A stretch of DNA of 60,059 nt from an uncultured Bacilli bacterium (GCA_947623845.1 CANQHM010000001.1:1-60059); one strand, 5' to 3'; shown: positions 31,196 through 40,506, counted from the stretch's first letter. The notes: generated from the letters alone by a model not told the origin. Translations and numbers: made by a program.

Positions 31196-32677
31196 TTAAA
31201 AATCATCATCAAGTATAGTTTTTTCTCTTTCTTTTTTCTTCTTCTTTTTATCTTTCTTAGAAGTTTCTTCTTCTAAAGTTTTTTCTTCTTCAGGAATTTC
31301 TGGTTGTTCTTCTACAACTTCTTCCTTAACTTCTTCTTTTTTATTTCTCTTTTTCTTAGGTTCTTCTACTTTAATTACTTCTTCTTGTAAGTCACTTTTC
31401 TTAACCTTTTTACCTTTTTTCGTAACTAAAGATAAGATAATAATTAAACAAAGAAGAATTATACCACCAGAACAAGAAAGCATTATTAAATAGAAATTTT
31501 CATCTTCATTACTACTTTCAAAATCATATCTTTGTAAAGTTTTTTCTTTAGTATCATATTGATAATAATTTTCTTTACCAGTTTCTAAATTAATACCTCT
31601 AATTAAATAATAATCTTCTACCCCATTTTTTTGATAAGCATCTATTTTATAACCATTAATTTCAATTTCTAATTGGTCACAATTACGAAGATTTTCATTA
31701 TTATCTAGCGGATAAACTATTAAACTACCTAATTCAATTATTTTAAATTCTTGATAAGTATTTTCTTTTTCATTATAGATATATAGTTTAACATTTCCTT
31801 CGGTATCATTTAAGCCGACTAAAGTTAAATCAGCTTTACTAGAATAGAAAGCAGGGACTTCTTTATCTTCAATAATTATAGTTTTTTCTTCAAAAGTTGT
31901 AGGAGCAGTTAAAACACCTTTTTTACGAACTACCGTATATTCTTCTTTCCCGATGGTAACATTGATAGGATCTAGTTCTAGAACATTAATATTTACAACA
32001 TAGATTTTAGTACTACCATTTTCGGCGGTAACAACAACACTAAATTTATTAGGTCCCTCTACTAAAGATACTTCACCAGCCCCTGTAACTCTGGCTTTAT
32101 TATCTTCTCTAACAGCCACAATATTAACTTTTTCCGTATCATTTGGAACATCAAGGTTATATTCTAGGGTGTCTTTATTAAATTCGGGAGTTAAAGTAAA
32201 GCCTTCAACTTCTAAACCCTTTAAATTATTATTTTTACTATAACTAGCTTGTAATTCTTGTTGGGTCATAACTTTAACATTCGCAGAATTAGTTGTTACA
32301 GCAATAGCAGCTTCGGTATTATAATCAAGTATTTGCGCACCTGTAATTGAGAAAGCACCACTACCACTAGCTACAGCTTTAAAAGTATATTTATAACTTT
32401 TGGTGGTAATGGAACCATTACCAACATCGGCATGGAAAGGATTTACATCACTAGATACTAAACTAAATAAATTACTATTATAGTTTAAACTATATTGCCA
32501 TGAACCTAGTTTATCGGTTGATGAAACAGTCACGGTGACGGTAAAAGTATTTCCTACGACTACGTTACTAGCAGAAGATGTAACTCTTACACTACCAGAT
32601 GCGGCATTTACTTCCATTATACCCAATGTACATAGGGCGATTAAGAATAGATAAAACTTTCTAAAATATTTTTTCAT
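31196..32677 (-). CDS. Membrane-anchored cohesin protein
   Basis: A 493-residue cell-surface scaffold. Seen: signal peptide (residues 1-25, ending NAA), a cohesin-like domain at about 27-135 (VVVGNTFTVTVTVSS, LGSWQYSLNYNSNLF, GAFSITGAQIL), a cadherin-like beta-sandwich at about 149-233 (LKGLEVEGFTLTPEF, VVVTAENGSTKIY), a further extracellular region, a transmembrane helix at about 401-423, and a Lys/Glu-rich cytoplasmic tail of about 70 residues. The neighbouring gene product carries a dockerin, so this protein probably holds that enzyme at the membrane. ATG 32677 follows AAAGGAG. Confidence 0.82.
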   Translation of the reverse strand: MKKYFRKFYLFLIALCTLGIMEVNAASGSVRVTSSASNVVVGNTFTVTVTVSSTDKLGSWQYSLNYNSNLFSLVSSDVNPFHADVGNGSITTKSYKYTFKAVASGSGAFSITGAQILDYNTEAAIAVTTNSANVKVMTQQELQASYSKNNNLKGLEVEGFTLTPEFNKDTLEYNLDVPNDTEKVNIVAVREDNKARVTGAGEVSLVEGPNKFSVVVTAENGSTKIYVVNINVLELDPINVTIGKEEYTVVRKKGVLTAPTTFEEKTIIIEDKEVPAFYSSKADLTLVGLNDTEGNVKLYIYNEKENTYQEFKIIELGSLIVYPLDNNENLRNCDQLEIEINGYKIDAYQKNGVEDYYLIRGINLETGKENYYQYDTKEKTLQRYDFESSNEDENFYLIMLSCSGGIILLCLIIILSLVTKKGKKVKKSDLQEEVIKVEEPKKKRNKKEEVKEEVVEEQPEIPEEEKTLEEETSKKDKKKKKKEREKTILDDDF

Positions 32678-32693
32678 AAAACTTCACTCCTTT

Positions 32694-34682
32694 TTATTGT
32701 TCTATATTAGATGACCCTAATATATGTTTTTGAACCTTTAATAAATCTAATATCGTTATATTACCATCTTTATTAGTATCGGCGGCTAAGCCATAAGCAC
32801 CACTTAATTTTGAAGTATTTAAGATATTTTTTTGCACCTTTAATAAGTCAAGGATAGTTATGGCCCCATCACCATTAGTATCACCATAAACAACAGCTAA
32901 GTAATCACGACATTCGCCATTATTACAGATGGTTACTTTATCATTAGTACCAATAATATCGGTATTACCAGTGATAGTTATGGAAGCAGTGGGACTTACT
33001 TTATTTATCACATTTTTAAAGTCTGCAATACTTAGTCCTACGGTTAAACCACTAATATAAGTTCCATCATTTTTTAGAGGAGCGGCATTAACAATATCGC
33101 CAACACTTAAAGCCGCTCCGGCTGTTTTAATTACTTTAATATTATAATTTTGAACTTTACCATTCTCCGCAGTAACACTTATAACTAAATTAGTTTCCGT
33201 TCCCGTTAAAGGAATATTACCAGTTCCACTAACTTTGGAAGAACTAACAATTTGCGTAGCTTCTAAATTAACAGATGTTGCTTGATCACTTACCGCAACG
33301 GTATAATTAAAGATATCATGAGCAAAACCATTTATAGATGCCCCATTAACTTTAATATCTTTTAAACGATTATTTTGATTCGCAGGACTTGGTTCTGGTG
33401 AAACCTCGATTGGCATATTATCATATACTGGAATATTAAAGACGATTGGATTATTTAAAGCACCCGCATTTTTATAAGCAGTATAGACCATTCCACCTTC
33501 GGTATAAGGACTCATAACATTGGTCATATATTGAGTAGTAAATTTCTTATCTCCAACGACATCCCATTTTTCAAAATAGATAGTATTTTGACCTTCGGCA
33601 AAATAACTATTAAGAAGCAATTCTGCCCCACCAGCGATAGCTTTTTCAGGAGTATTCCAAGGACGACCTAAAGTACTTCCCATACCACAGTTTGGCCCAC
33701 AAGCATAACCTAGACCTCTGGTTACAGGACTAGAAGTATATTGGTCCGCATAACTTCCAACATTAAAGAAATTATAATAACCATTTACACTATAGCCATT
33801 ATAAGTTCTGGTACTATTACCAAGGATTTGATCGGCATTAGCATTAGTTCCTATTTCTAAGCGAGATCTAGTAGCTAAATGAACGGGACTTATCGAAATA
33901 GTTCCATTACTTGCAACATTAACAAAGTTTTGCGCATACTTAGCTAAAGTAGGATTAGCAGATAAAACACTTGATACGACATTTACAGTTTGATATTCAG
34001 GATGATAAGTTAAATCTTCAAACATGAATACTCTTTCTTCATATAACCAATTTCTAGGGTCCGCATTATATGCTACTAATTCTCTACTAGCGGCATACCA
34101 ACTACCAGCTTCTAAAGCTCGGTAAGTATCCGTAAGCCAGTCATAAGAACCACCATCCGTACTATAGTAACCTTTTCTAGGGCTGTCAGTTAAACTTATA
34201 CCAACAACTGACTCGGCTCCAATAAAAGTATTCCAATCAACATGAGTTTGAATCGCATTAAACACCCAATTAGGATGTTCTTGATGCATTTTATATAAAC
34301 CATCCCAATAAGTTGATGGGAATCCTAAATCTTTTAAGTATTTTTCATATTCATCTTTTGGTTCAACATTATCTACTACTATTTCTTGTATCGTAACAAA
34401 AGAACTACAAATATAAGCATCTTGATTTTGATAACTTATTTTATACCAAAAATTACCACAACCGCCACCTTCATCAGGAAAGTGTTCTTCGGATAAAAGG
34501 GAAAAATTATCACCAGTATTAACTCTTCCTAATTCTTGATAACCTACCCCATTACCTTTTCTAACAGCTATTAAATCGCTCGTAACAGATATTCTTTTAG
34601 AGGTCGTTGCTAAAACATTTATACTAGGTATAATTAACATAAAAAGGAATAAATAAAGTAAATATTTAAACTTCTTCTTCAT
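32694..34682 (-). CDS. Dockerin-bearing peptidoglycan glucosaminidase
   Basis: A 662-residue secreted peptidoglycan hydrolase. Seen: signal peptide (1-25), an SH3b domain (about 30-105), a LytD-type N-acetylglucosaminidase domain (about 115-425: HPNWVFNAI, ARSRLEIGT-like SRLEIGTNAN, GYYNFFNVG), a cadherin-like domain (about 440-520: LKDIKVNGASINGF), and a C-terminal type I dockerin with two calcium loops, DTNGDGAITILDLLKVQ and DTNKDGNITILDLLKVQ. The enzyme probably docks to the cohesin protein encoded 17 bp downstream. It has a good ribosome site (GGAGGT) and an extended -10 TGGTATAAT. Confidence 0.88.
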   Translation of the reverse strand: MKKKFKYLLYLFLFMLIIPSINVLATTSKRISVTSDLIAVRKGNGVGYQELGRVNTGDNFSLLSEEHFPDEGGGCGNFWYKISYQNQDAYICSSFVTIQEIVVDNVEPKDEYEKYLKDLGFPSTYWDGLYKMHQEHPNWVFNAIQTHVDWNTFIGAESVVGISLTDSPRKGYYSTDGGSYDWLTDTYRALEAGSWYAASRELVAYNADPRNWLYEERVFMFEDLTYHPEYQTVNVVSSVLSANPTLAKYAQNFVNVASNGTISISPVHLATRSRLEIGTNANADQILGNSTRTYNGYSVNGYYNFFNVGSYADQYTSSPVTRGLGYACGPNCGMGSTLGRPWNTPEKAIAGGAELLLNSYFAEGQNTIYFEKWDVVGDKKFTTQYMTNVMSPYTEGGMVYTAYKNAGALNNPIVFNIPVYDNMPIEVSPEPSPANQNNRLKDIKVNGASINGFAHDIFNYTVAVSDQATSVNLEATQIVSSSKVSGTGNIPLTGTETNLVISVTAENGKVQNYNIKVIKTAGAALSVGDIVNAAPLKNDGTYISGLTVGLSIADFKNVINKVSPTASITITGNTDIIGTNDKVTICNNGECRDYLAVVYGDTNGDGAITILDLLKVQKNILNTSKLSGAYGLAADTNKDGNITILDLLKVQKHILGSSNIEQ

Positions 34683-34705
34683 CTAGGGACCTCCATACTA
34701 ATATA

Positions 34706-34811
34706 ATTATACCAAATAATCGTTATAAGTTAAACTCTAATATCATATTTACTTGACATAATTACGTATAAAAAGAGAGGACTTGCTCTAAACTAGAAAA
34801 TAAGATATAAT
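34706..34811. promoter_or_regulatory. Divergent promoters between the glucosaminidase and the LCP gene
   Basis: Minus strand: extended -10 TGGTATAAT (TATAAT at 34706-34711) drives the dockerin/cohesin/tagO unit. Plus strand: TTGCTC (34783-34788) with a 17-base spacer and TATAAT (34806-34811) drives the LCP gene. Confidence 0.6.
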
Positions 34812-34844
34812 TATTAATATATTAAGAAAGTAAAAAGTGGTTTT

Positions 34845-36659
34845 ATGAAAGTATTATTTAACAAATTAAAAAAAGTAAATCGTTTTTCCCTTATAGTATT
34901 CATACTTTCTACCCTTTTTTATTTGACTTCTTATATCTTTATCGCCATTAATTTAGTTAAATTAGTCGGTATTGAAACATTTATTAGATATTTAATTATT
35001 GTTTTATTCTTTATCTATTTTATTTTTCATTTAATCTCTGGTTTAGTGGTATTAATTACCAAGAAAAAAATTAAATTTACGGTATTAACAGTATTTACTT
35101 TATTATTTAGTATTATTTTTACCATAGGAAGTATTTATATTGATAAAATATATAGTAGATTAGATTTAAGTAAAGATTTAATAACTTATTCTAGTAATTT
35201 AATAACTTTAAAAGATACCGAACTTACGAGTGATTCTTCTTTAGGAATGTTAAGTGATAATGATGATTTAGAATATAATGTTTTAGCAAAGAAGTTAATT
35301 AGTAAAGAAAAGTTAAAGAACCCGATTGTGAAATATGATGATGTTTATGAATTACTAGATGATTTATATAAGAAAGAAATTGATGGTATATTTGTTAGTG
35401 GTAATTATAAGATTATCTTTAATGATGAAGAAAGATATCCCGATATTGCAAATAATACGAAAGTAATATATACCTATGAAGAGACAAGGAAGAATGTTGA
35501 TCATAACTCTACTGCTAAAGCGAAGAAGTTAACGGAACCATTTACCATTCTTTTAATGGGTGTTGATAGTGAGTTTGAAGGTCTTAAAGCTAATCAAGCT
35601 TTTAATGGTGATACTTTAATGCTTATTACTTTTAATCCTAAAACTTTAACTTTAAGTATGTTTAGTGTTCCAAGAGATTTATATGTTCCAATAAGTTGTA
35701 ATAATGACCGTTTAGCAAAGATTAATTCTTCCGCGGCTTATGGCTCGGATTGTGTTATTAACACGATTAAAGATTTAACCGATATTGATATTGATTACTA
35801 TGTTAAAATAAACTTTAAAGGGGTTGTGGAATTAGTTGATGCTCTAGATGGTATTAATGTCGATGTTACGATGGATTTCTGTGAACAAAATAGTAATCGG
35901 GAATTTGGTGACAAGCTAATATGTTTAAATAAAGGTATGCAAAAACTGGATGGAGAACAAGCTCTAGCATTTGCCCGCCATCGTAAGACCTTAATAAGAG
36001 GAGATATCGACCGCATTGCAAATCAACAAAAAGTTGTCGAAGCCATCTTAAATGAAGTTAAAAACATTAAGAGTTTTGATGAAATTGAAGATATCTTAGA
36101 TGCTATAAATAATAATATTGATACCAATATCTCTCGTGATCAAATCTTATCTTTATATAATGTGGCTAAAGATATCTTAATTAAGAGTTTGAATAATGAT
36201 GCTTCTTTAAATATTAAGAAAACTTATCTAGAATACTATGATTTACCAGTATATTTACCAAGTAGTAATTCCGTAACTAGTGCCCTAGGTTATTACCAAG
36301 AAAGTTTAGATGATATTGTGCATATGATGAAAGTAAATCTAAATCTCGAAAAAGAAGAACCTGCTACTACTTACTCTATTGATTATAATGAAGATTATAC
36401 TAGTAAGTATTATGGTAAAAATATTCGCGGAGAACGACTTATTAATACAATGGTAAATCTTGTTGGTAAAACCCAAAGTGAAGCGGAAAGTTATGCTAGT
36501 AAGTATGGATTAAGTATTACGATTAATGAAGAACATAATCCGGATTATGCCGATGGAACGGTTATAAGTCAGTCAATACCTACTAATGCGATTTTAGATA
36601 ATTACTCTAATTTAACTATTACAGTAAATAATTTAAGTGTTATTGAAAATATTGATTAA
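34845..36659 (+). CDS. LytR-CpsA-Psr ligase with C-terminal PASTA domain
   Basis: An LCP enzyme that attaches undecaprenyl-linked glycopolymers such as teichoic acid to peptidoglycan. 604 residues. Seen: three N-terminal membrane segments (about 15-35, 45-70, 77-98), an accessory domain, then the LCP domain (about 230-400): LLMGVDSEF, FNGDTLMLITFNP, SVPRDLYVPI, AFARHRKT and RGDIDRIANQQKV with the conserved Arg/Asp residues, and a PASTA repeat at about 525-600 (LVGKTQSEAESYASKYGLSI, VISQSIP). A PASTA fused to LCP may target it to sites of wall growth. It lies next to tagO, whose pathway it would complete. Confidence 0.9.
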   Translation: MKVLFNKLKKVNRFSLIVFILSTLFYLTSYIFIAINLVKLVGIETFIRYLIIVLFFIYFIFHLISGLVVLITKKKIKFTVLTVFTLLFSIIFTIGSIYIDKIYSRLDLSKDLITYSSNLITLKDTELTSDSSLGMLSDNDDLEYNVLAKKLISKEKLKNPIVKYDDVYELLDDLYKKEIDGIFVSGNYKIIFNDEERYPDIANNTKVIYTYEETRKNVDHNSTAKAKKLTEPFTILLMGVDSEFEGLKANQAFNGDTLMLITFNPKTLTLSMFSVPRDLYVPISCNNDRLAKINSSAAYGSDCVINTIKDLTDIDIDYYVKINFKGVVELVDALDGINVDVTMDFCEQNSNREFGDKLICLNKGMQKLDGEQALAFARHRKTLIRGDIDRIANQQKVVEAILNEVKNIKSFDEIEDILDAINNNIDTNISRDQILSLYNVAKDILIKSLNNDASLNIKKTYLEYYDLPVYLPSSNSVTSALGYYQESLDDIVHMMKVNLNLEKEEPATTYSIDYNEDYTSKYYGKNIRGERLINTMVNLVGKTQSEAESYASKYGLSITINEEHNPDYADGTVISQSIPTNAILDNYSNLTITVNNLSVIENID

Positions 36660-36683
36660 GTAAGATACTATTCTTACTTTTTT
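36658..36683 (+). terminator. Terminator of the LCP gene
   Basis: AAGTAAGA/TCTTACTT (8-bp stem, six-base loop) followed by a T run, overlapping the stop codon. Confidence 0.75.
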
Positions 36684-36752
36684 AATGGCAATTTATGTCA
36701 TATTAAGATAACTAATAACGGGGTACAATAATAGTGGAAAGGAGTACCTTAT

Positions 36753-37490
36753 ATGAAAAGAACTGTCGCTTGTTTTACCACTTTTCTTTTTCTATTATTA
36801 ATTGTACCCTTTACGGTATCAGCTAAAACGCAGACGGTTGTGGATCAAACATCCTTAAAAGCGGCGTTAGGAGATAGTGAAACAGATACAGTTATTTTAG
36901 GAGATGATATTAATACTACGGAAAAAATTAATATTATTCGTCCAGTAACTTTAGACGGTAATGGGCACACAATTAGATATATAGGAAAATTTGGTGATGA
37001 AGAATCTACGAGTAACAAAGTATGGGGCGGTATTTATGTTTTACAAGTATATCGTACTACCGCTACTATTAAAGATCTCAAATTAATGGGTGGTAATGCA
37101 GCTTTATTAATTAATGGTTCTCAAGTGAAATTAGAGGGCACTATTGATGTATCTGAAAACGGTTTTGGGGGTATTGAATTAGGACAAGGAAAGTATGTTA
37201 CAGAAACTGTTAAACTAGAAATGGATAATAAAACTAATATTGTAAACCGTACCGAAGATAATGAACGTCCGACAATATGGGTTCCAGAAGATTCTAAAGA
37301 AGCCGAAGTTATTCTAAATGGGGAAGTAGAAAAAATAAAACCAGGTTTAGAGCTTACTTTAGAAGAATTACTAGAGGAATTTAACATTACTGATAATCCT
37401 GAAACCTCTGTAACCAATGCTTGGTCAAAGTCCTTTATGTTAGTAGGGTTACTTGGTTTAACTTATAGTGGCAAAAAGATATTTGCCTAA
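36753..37490 (+). CDS. Secreted beta-helix protein with NPETS sorting signal
   Basis: A 245-residue surface protein. Seen: signal peptide (1-24, ending VSA), a right-handed beta-helix-like region (about 30-190; RPVTLDGNGHTIRY, LKLMGGNAALLINGS, VSENGFGGIELGQG) as in pectate-lyase-fold proteins but with no evident catalytic site, then a C-terminal sorting signal: NPETS at 215-219, a hydrophobic segment FMLVGLLGLTYSG and a basic tail KKIFA. The NPxT(S/N/G) motif is that of class B sortases, and a class B sortase gene lies 1.4 kb away. ATG 36753 follows AAAGGAG. Its ligand is unknown. Confidence 0.78.
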   Translation: MKRTVACFTTFLFLLLIVPFTVSAKTQTVVDQTSLKAALGDSETDTVILGDDINTTEKINIIRPVTLDGNGHTIRYIGKFGDEESTSNKVWGGIYVLQVYRTTATIKDLKLMGGNAALLINGSQVKLEGTIDVSENGFGGIELGQGKYVTETVKLEMDNKTNIVNRTEDNERPTIWVPEDSKEAEVILNGEVEKIKPGLELTLEELLEEFNITDNPETSVTNAWSKSFMLVGLLGLTYSGKKIFA

Positions 37491-37516
37491 GAAACTTTAA
37501 TTAGTTTCTTTTTTTA
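37489..37516 (+). terminator. Terminator of the beta-helix gene
   Basis: AAGAAACT/AGTTTCTT (8-bp stem, six-base loop) followed by seven Ts, overlapping the stop codon. Confidence 0.78.
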
Positions 37517-37559
37517 TCTTATAGGAAAGTTCATAAATTTATAAAAAAAGGTTGTAAAA

Positions 37560-37593
37560 AAACTTGACGAACACAAGTTTGCAGATGTATAAT
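37560..37593 (+). promoter_or_regulatory. Left-end hairpin and promoter of tnpB
   Basis: AAACTTG/CAAGTTT (7-bp stem, 7-base loop, 37560-37580) resembles the subterminal imperfect palindromes of IS605 ends. TTGACG (37564-37569) with an 18-base spacer and TATAAT (37588-37593) forms a promoter overlapping the hairpin. Confidence 0.55.
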
Positions 37594-37615
37594 ATTTTAC
37601 AAGGAGAAAATAGGT

Positions 37616-38752
37616 ATGATTATCAATAAAGCTTATAAATTTAGAATGTACCCTAATGAATATCAAAAAGAATTAATTAATAAAACTATTGGGTGTACTA
37701 GATTCATTTATAACTATATGTTAAATAAGAAAAAAGATAATATTAAATTATCGAATTTTGATTTAATTAAACAAATTCCATCTTTAACTATTTCTTATCC
37801 TTTTCTAAAAGAAGTAGACAGTTGTGCTTTAAGATGTGCTTTATTTGATTTAGATAATGGTTTCAAAAAGTATTTTAGTAAAAAAGGTGGTTATCCTAAG
37901 TTTAAAGCTAAAGGAGTAAAAGATAGTTATCGTACTAATTATATTAAGAATAAGTATAAAGATAAAATATATGAAAATATAAAATTAGATTTGATAAATA
38001 AAAAGATAACTTTACCTAAATTAAAAGAGGTAAAAATAAGAGGTTATAGACATTTAACAAAAATAAATGGAAGAATACTTAATGCTACTATTTCTAAAGT
38101 AGCAGATAAATATTATGTATCAGTATGTGTAGAAGAAGAATTAAATATAAAAGAAGTAATTCCATCAAGTGTTGTAGGAATAGATGTAGGAATAAAAAGT
38201 TTAGTAACAACTAGTGATGGAACTACTTATGGTAATCCTAATTACTTAAATAAATATGAAAAGAGAATAAAGAGATTACAAAGAGATTTATCTAGAAAAA
38301 TAAAGAATAGTAATAACTACTATAAAACTAAAATGAAACTAGAAGAAGCGTATAGAAAATTAAGGAATGCTCGTATTAAAACAAATGAAGAAATAGTAAG
38401 TAAAATAGTAAAAGAAAATGATATTATAATAAGTGAAGACTTAAGTATAAAAACAATGATAGAAGAGTCAAAAAAATATTTAAGAAGATCTATATCTAAT
38501 TCTACAATGGGAGACATAATAAGAAGATTAAAATATAAATGTCTATGGCTAGGGAAAAAATTTTATCAGGTAAATAGATATTATGCCAGTAGCCAGGTAT
38601 GTTCAAGATGTAATCATAAAGATATAGAAATGAAAGACTTAAGTAAGAGGAAATATAAATGTAGTAATTGTGGATTAGAAATAGATAGAGATATAAATGC
38701 CAGTATAAATATCATGGTTGAAGGATTATTTAAGAATTATCAATTTAATTAA
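37616..38752 (+). CDS. tnpB: TnpB RNA-guided nuclease (IS605 family)
   Basis: A 378-residue TnpB, ancestor-type of Cas12: uses a right-end RNA as guide to cleave DNA at TAM-flanked sites. Seen: an N-terminal KAYKFRMYPNEYQKELI, the RuvC residues D190 (VGIDVG), E274 (IISEDLS) and Asp in EIDRDINAS (357/359), and a zinc finger with C329, C332, C349 and C352. All catalytic residues are present and the length is normal, so it may be active. The ATG at 37616 follows AAGGAG with 11 bases between. Codon use and G+C match the surroundings. Confidence 0.9.
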   Translation: MIINKAYKFRMYPNEYQKELINKTIGCTRFIYNYMLNKKKDNIKLSNFDLIKQIPSLTISYPFLKEVDSCALRCALFDLDNGFKKYFSKKGGYPKFKAKGVKDSYRTNYIKNKYKDKIYENIKLDLINKKITLPKLKEVKIRGYRHLTKINGRILNATISKVADKYYVSVCVEEELNIKEVIPSSVVGIDVGIKSLVTTSDGTTYGNPNYLNKYEKRIKRLQRDLSRKIKNSNNYYKTKMKLEEAYRKLRNARIKTNEEIVSKIVKENDIIISEDLSIKTMIEESKKYLRRSISNSTMGDIIRRLKYKCLWLGKKFYQVNRYYASSQVCSRCNHKDIEMKDLSKRKYKCSNCGLEIDRDINASINIMVEGLFKNYQFN

Positions 38753-38866
38753 AAAATATAAATTAAAAACAAAAATACGGTCGCGACGATCGGAATTTAG
38801 GTCTGTGGAGGAGAAAACTCCATTGAAACAGAAAAAAGAAATCGTGAGGTTTCTTACGATAAAACA
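38753..38866 (+). ncRNA. Candidate omega (guide) RNA and right end of the tnpB element
   Basis: Downstream of tnpB the RNA can form nested stems TCTGT/ACAGA (38802-38806 with 38828-38832) and TGGAG/CTCCA (38806-38810 with 38818-38822), plus ATCGT/ACGAT (38841-38845 with 38856-38860). Such structured right ends serve as the scaffold of TnpB guide RNAs, with the guide lying just beyond the end. The family is known; this case is inferred. Confidence 0.5.
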
Positions 38867-38879
38867 AAAATAATTTTAA

Positions 38880-39662
38880 TTATTTGGTTTTATCTTTTGT
38901 TCTGAGCTTGGCATGTAAGACGATACGGTCCCCATTATTATTTTGACAGGTTGATAGAGTTAAAATTTTATCATCTTTATCTAACTTAGTTTTAAAGTTA
39001 TATATACTTCTTTTTAAAATAGTATTTAAAAATTCTTCATAATCTTCATCCATAAAATAAGTTTTAAGATAATAACTTTCTTTAGGAATAGTATAGACAC
39101 TAACTACTTGCCAGACCATATTACTATTAGGAGTTGCTAATCTAATAAAGTGTTTACTTATATCTTGTAAGTAATCTTTTTTTAAAACATTAATTAAACT
39201 ACCAAACATACTCATATCTAACCTACGATGGCCATAAATAATGGTATTATTATTAAGATTATCTAAATTATTACGATAATCGCTGAATACCCAACCCGCT
39301 TCGTTTTTGGTTTTATCAAAAGAATGGGTTAAATAAAAGGAATTATTATTGGTTTGTACGATAGGGTAATTAATACTCGTCCCTTCCACTTTTAACCATC
39401 CTACCGTTTCTTTATTATGAAGCATTAAGTCTTCGAAATTAACATTTAAGGGTTCACTATTTACAAAGTCCCAATAATTAGCATCATCTTCGGGAGGATT
39501 AATTAAATAAATTTCTTTATTAACTAATAAATCATCTTCTACTTCTTCCATTACTTCTTTATTTTTTTCATCATCAATATCTACTTTTAAATAGTTCATA
39601 TAACCTAATAGAAAAATATTTAATGATACGAGAGCCATAATTTTATATTTCATCTTTTGCAT
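38880..39662 (-). CDS. srtB: Class B sortase
   Basis: A membrane-anchored transpeptidase that cleaves NPxT-type motifs and joins proteins to peptidoglycan. 260 residues. Seen: an N-terminal signal anchor (about 5-22), WLKVEGTSINYPIVQ, HSFDKTKNEAGWVF, catalytic His in IIYGHRR, catalytic Cys in TLSTCQN and Arg in GDRIVLHAKL, with the class B insert helix between. The ATG at 39662 follows GGTGG by six bases. Its most obvious local substrate is the NPETS protein at 36753, on the opposite strand beyond the tnpB element. Confidence 0.92.
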   Translation of the reverse strand: MQKMKYKIMALVSLNIFLLGYMNYLKVDIDDEKNKEVMEEVEDDLLVNKEIYLINPPEDDANYWDFVNSEPLNVNFEDLMLHNKETVGWLKVEGTSINYPIVQTNNNSFYLTHSFDKTKNEAGWVFSDYRNNLDNLNNNTIIYGHRRLDMSMFGSLINVLKKDYLQDISKHFIRLATPNSNMVWQVVSVYTIPKESYYLKTYFMDEDYEEFLNTILKRSIYNFKTKLDKDDKILTLSTCQNNNGDRIVLHAKLRTKDKTK

Positions 39663-39696
39663 AGTAAGCCACCATTATTAGTGTTAACATAAAATG

Positions 39697-39721
39697 AAAA
39701 AAACATTCATAAACTGAATGT
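39697..39721 (-). terminator. Terminator of the unknown gene at 39739
   Basis: On the minus strand ACATTCA/TGAATGT (7-bp stem, five-base loop) is followed by a U run. Confidence 0.72.
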
Positions 39722-39738
39722 GTTTTTAAATATAAATT

Positions 39739-40506
39739 CTATTTATTAAAGTTTTTGGTCCAAACTCTTGCAAGACGGCTTACACTTTCTTTTTCTTTTA
39801 CTGGGGTTGGATTAAAGAAGCCTAATAAAATGTATTTACCTTCGGGAGTTATATTGGTTATATAAGGGTATTCTTTTATTAGTAAATCCCAAGTCCAATT
39901 AACATTAGTATCTCCATTAAAATAAGCAATTAAGGCTCTAAGACAATCTTTGGGAAGTTTATTACTACCAATATTTCGACCATTCTTACTATATACCATA
40001 AACCAATTAGGTTTAAAAGTAGAACTTACACATATAGAATTATTTTCATAATGGAAGCCCATACCATCAGGTACTAAAGGAATGAAATTAAATTGATCTT
40101 CATTTTTATATTTAGGTATAGCTAACATACTATTTAAGTAATGTTGACCCAAGACGGTAAGAGCTTTTTTACTATATTTTCTATCTTTATCTATATCATT
40201 ATATAAAGCATCTATATCGGCGTAGTATTTTTCGAATAAATCATCCGCCGTCGTAACGATTTCATCAACAGATTTCGTAGCAAATAAACGATAATCAAGA
40301 ATCCAATCTATTTTTTTAAAGAATTCTACAGTTATGGGTTCTTCAAAATAGATGAATTCTTCTTTTAAACCTTGGGAAACTAGTTTTTTTATATCTCTTT
40401 TTACTAATTCTAAAGGTATTTCTTTTTCGTATTGGAAAACATATTCTAAATCTTCTCTTTGAACGTATACTATTTCTTTACCTTTTTCTTTATTAAATAT
40501 CTTCAT
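39739..40506 (-). CDS. Unknown protein, 255 residues
   Basis: Not recognised. It is soluble, with mixed charged helices in the first half (DLEYVFQYEKEIPLELVKRDIKKLVSQG) and an aromatic-rich second half (DGMGFHYENNSICVSS, NWTWDLLIKEYPYITN). No motif suggests an activity. ATG 40506 is chosen because GAAGGAA lies seven bases upstream, although the frame is open to 40545. It lies 43 bp downstream of the FAD enzyme gene, so co-transcription is likely. Confidence 0.68.
   Translation of the reverse strand: MKIFNKEKGKEIVYVQREDLEYVFQYEKEIPLELVKRDIKKLVSQGLKEEFIYFEEPITVEFFKKIDWILDYRLFATKSVDEIVTTADDLFEKYYADIDALYNDIDKDRKYSKKALTVLGQHYLNSMLAIPKYKNEDQFNFIPLVPDGMGFHYENNSICVSSTFKPNWFMVYSKNGRNIGSNKLPKDCLRALIAYFNGDTNVNWTWDLLIKEYPYITNITPEGKYILLGFFNPTPVKEKESVSRLARVWTKNFNK

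Larger units (their letters stand above)
37560..38866 (+). mobile_element. Solitary IS605/IS1341-type tnpB element
   Basis: The element has a left-end hairpin (37560-37580), tnpB and a structured right end (38780-38860), but no Y1 transposase gene. It is therefore of the tnpB-only kind and would need a TnpA in trans. It lies between the sorting-signal protein and the sortase. Ends are approximate; outer borders cannot be fixed without comparison. Confidence 0.65.
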
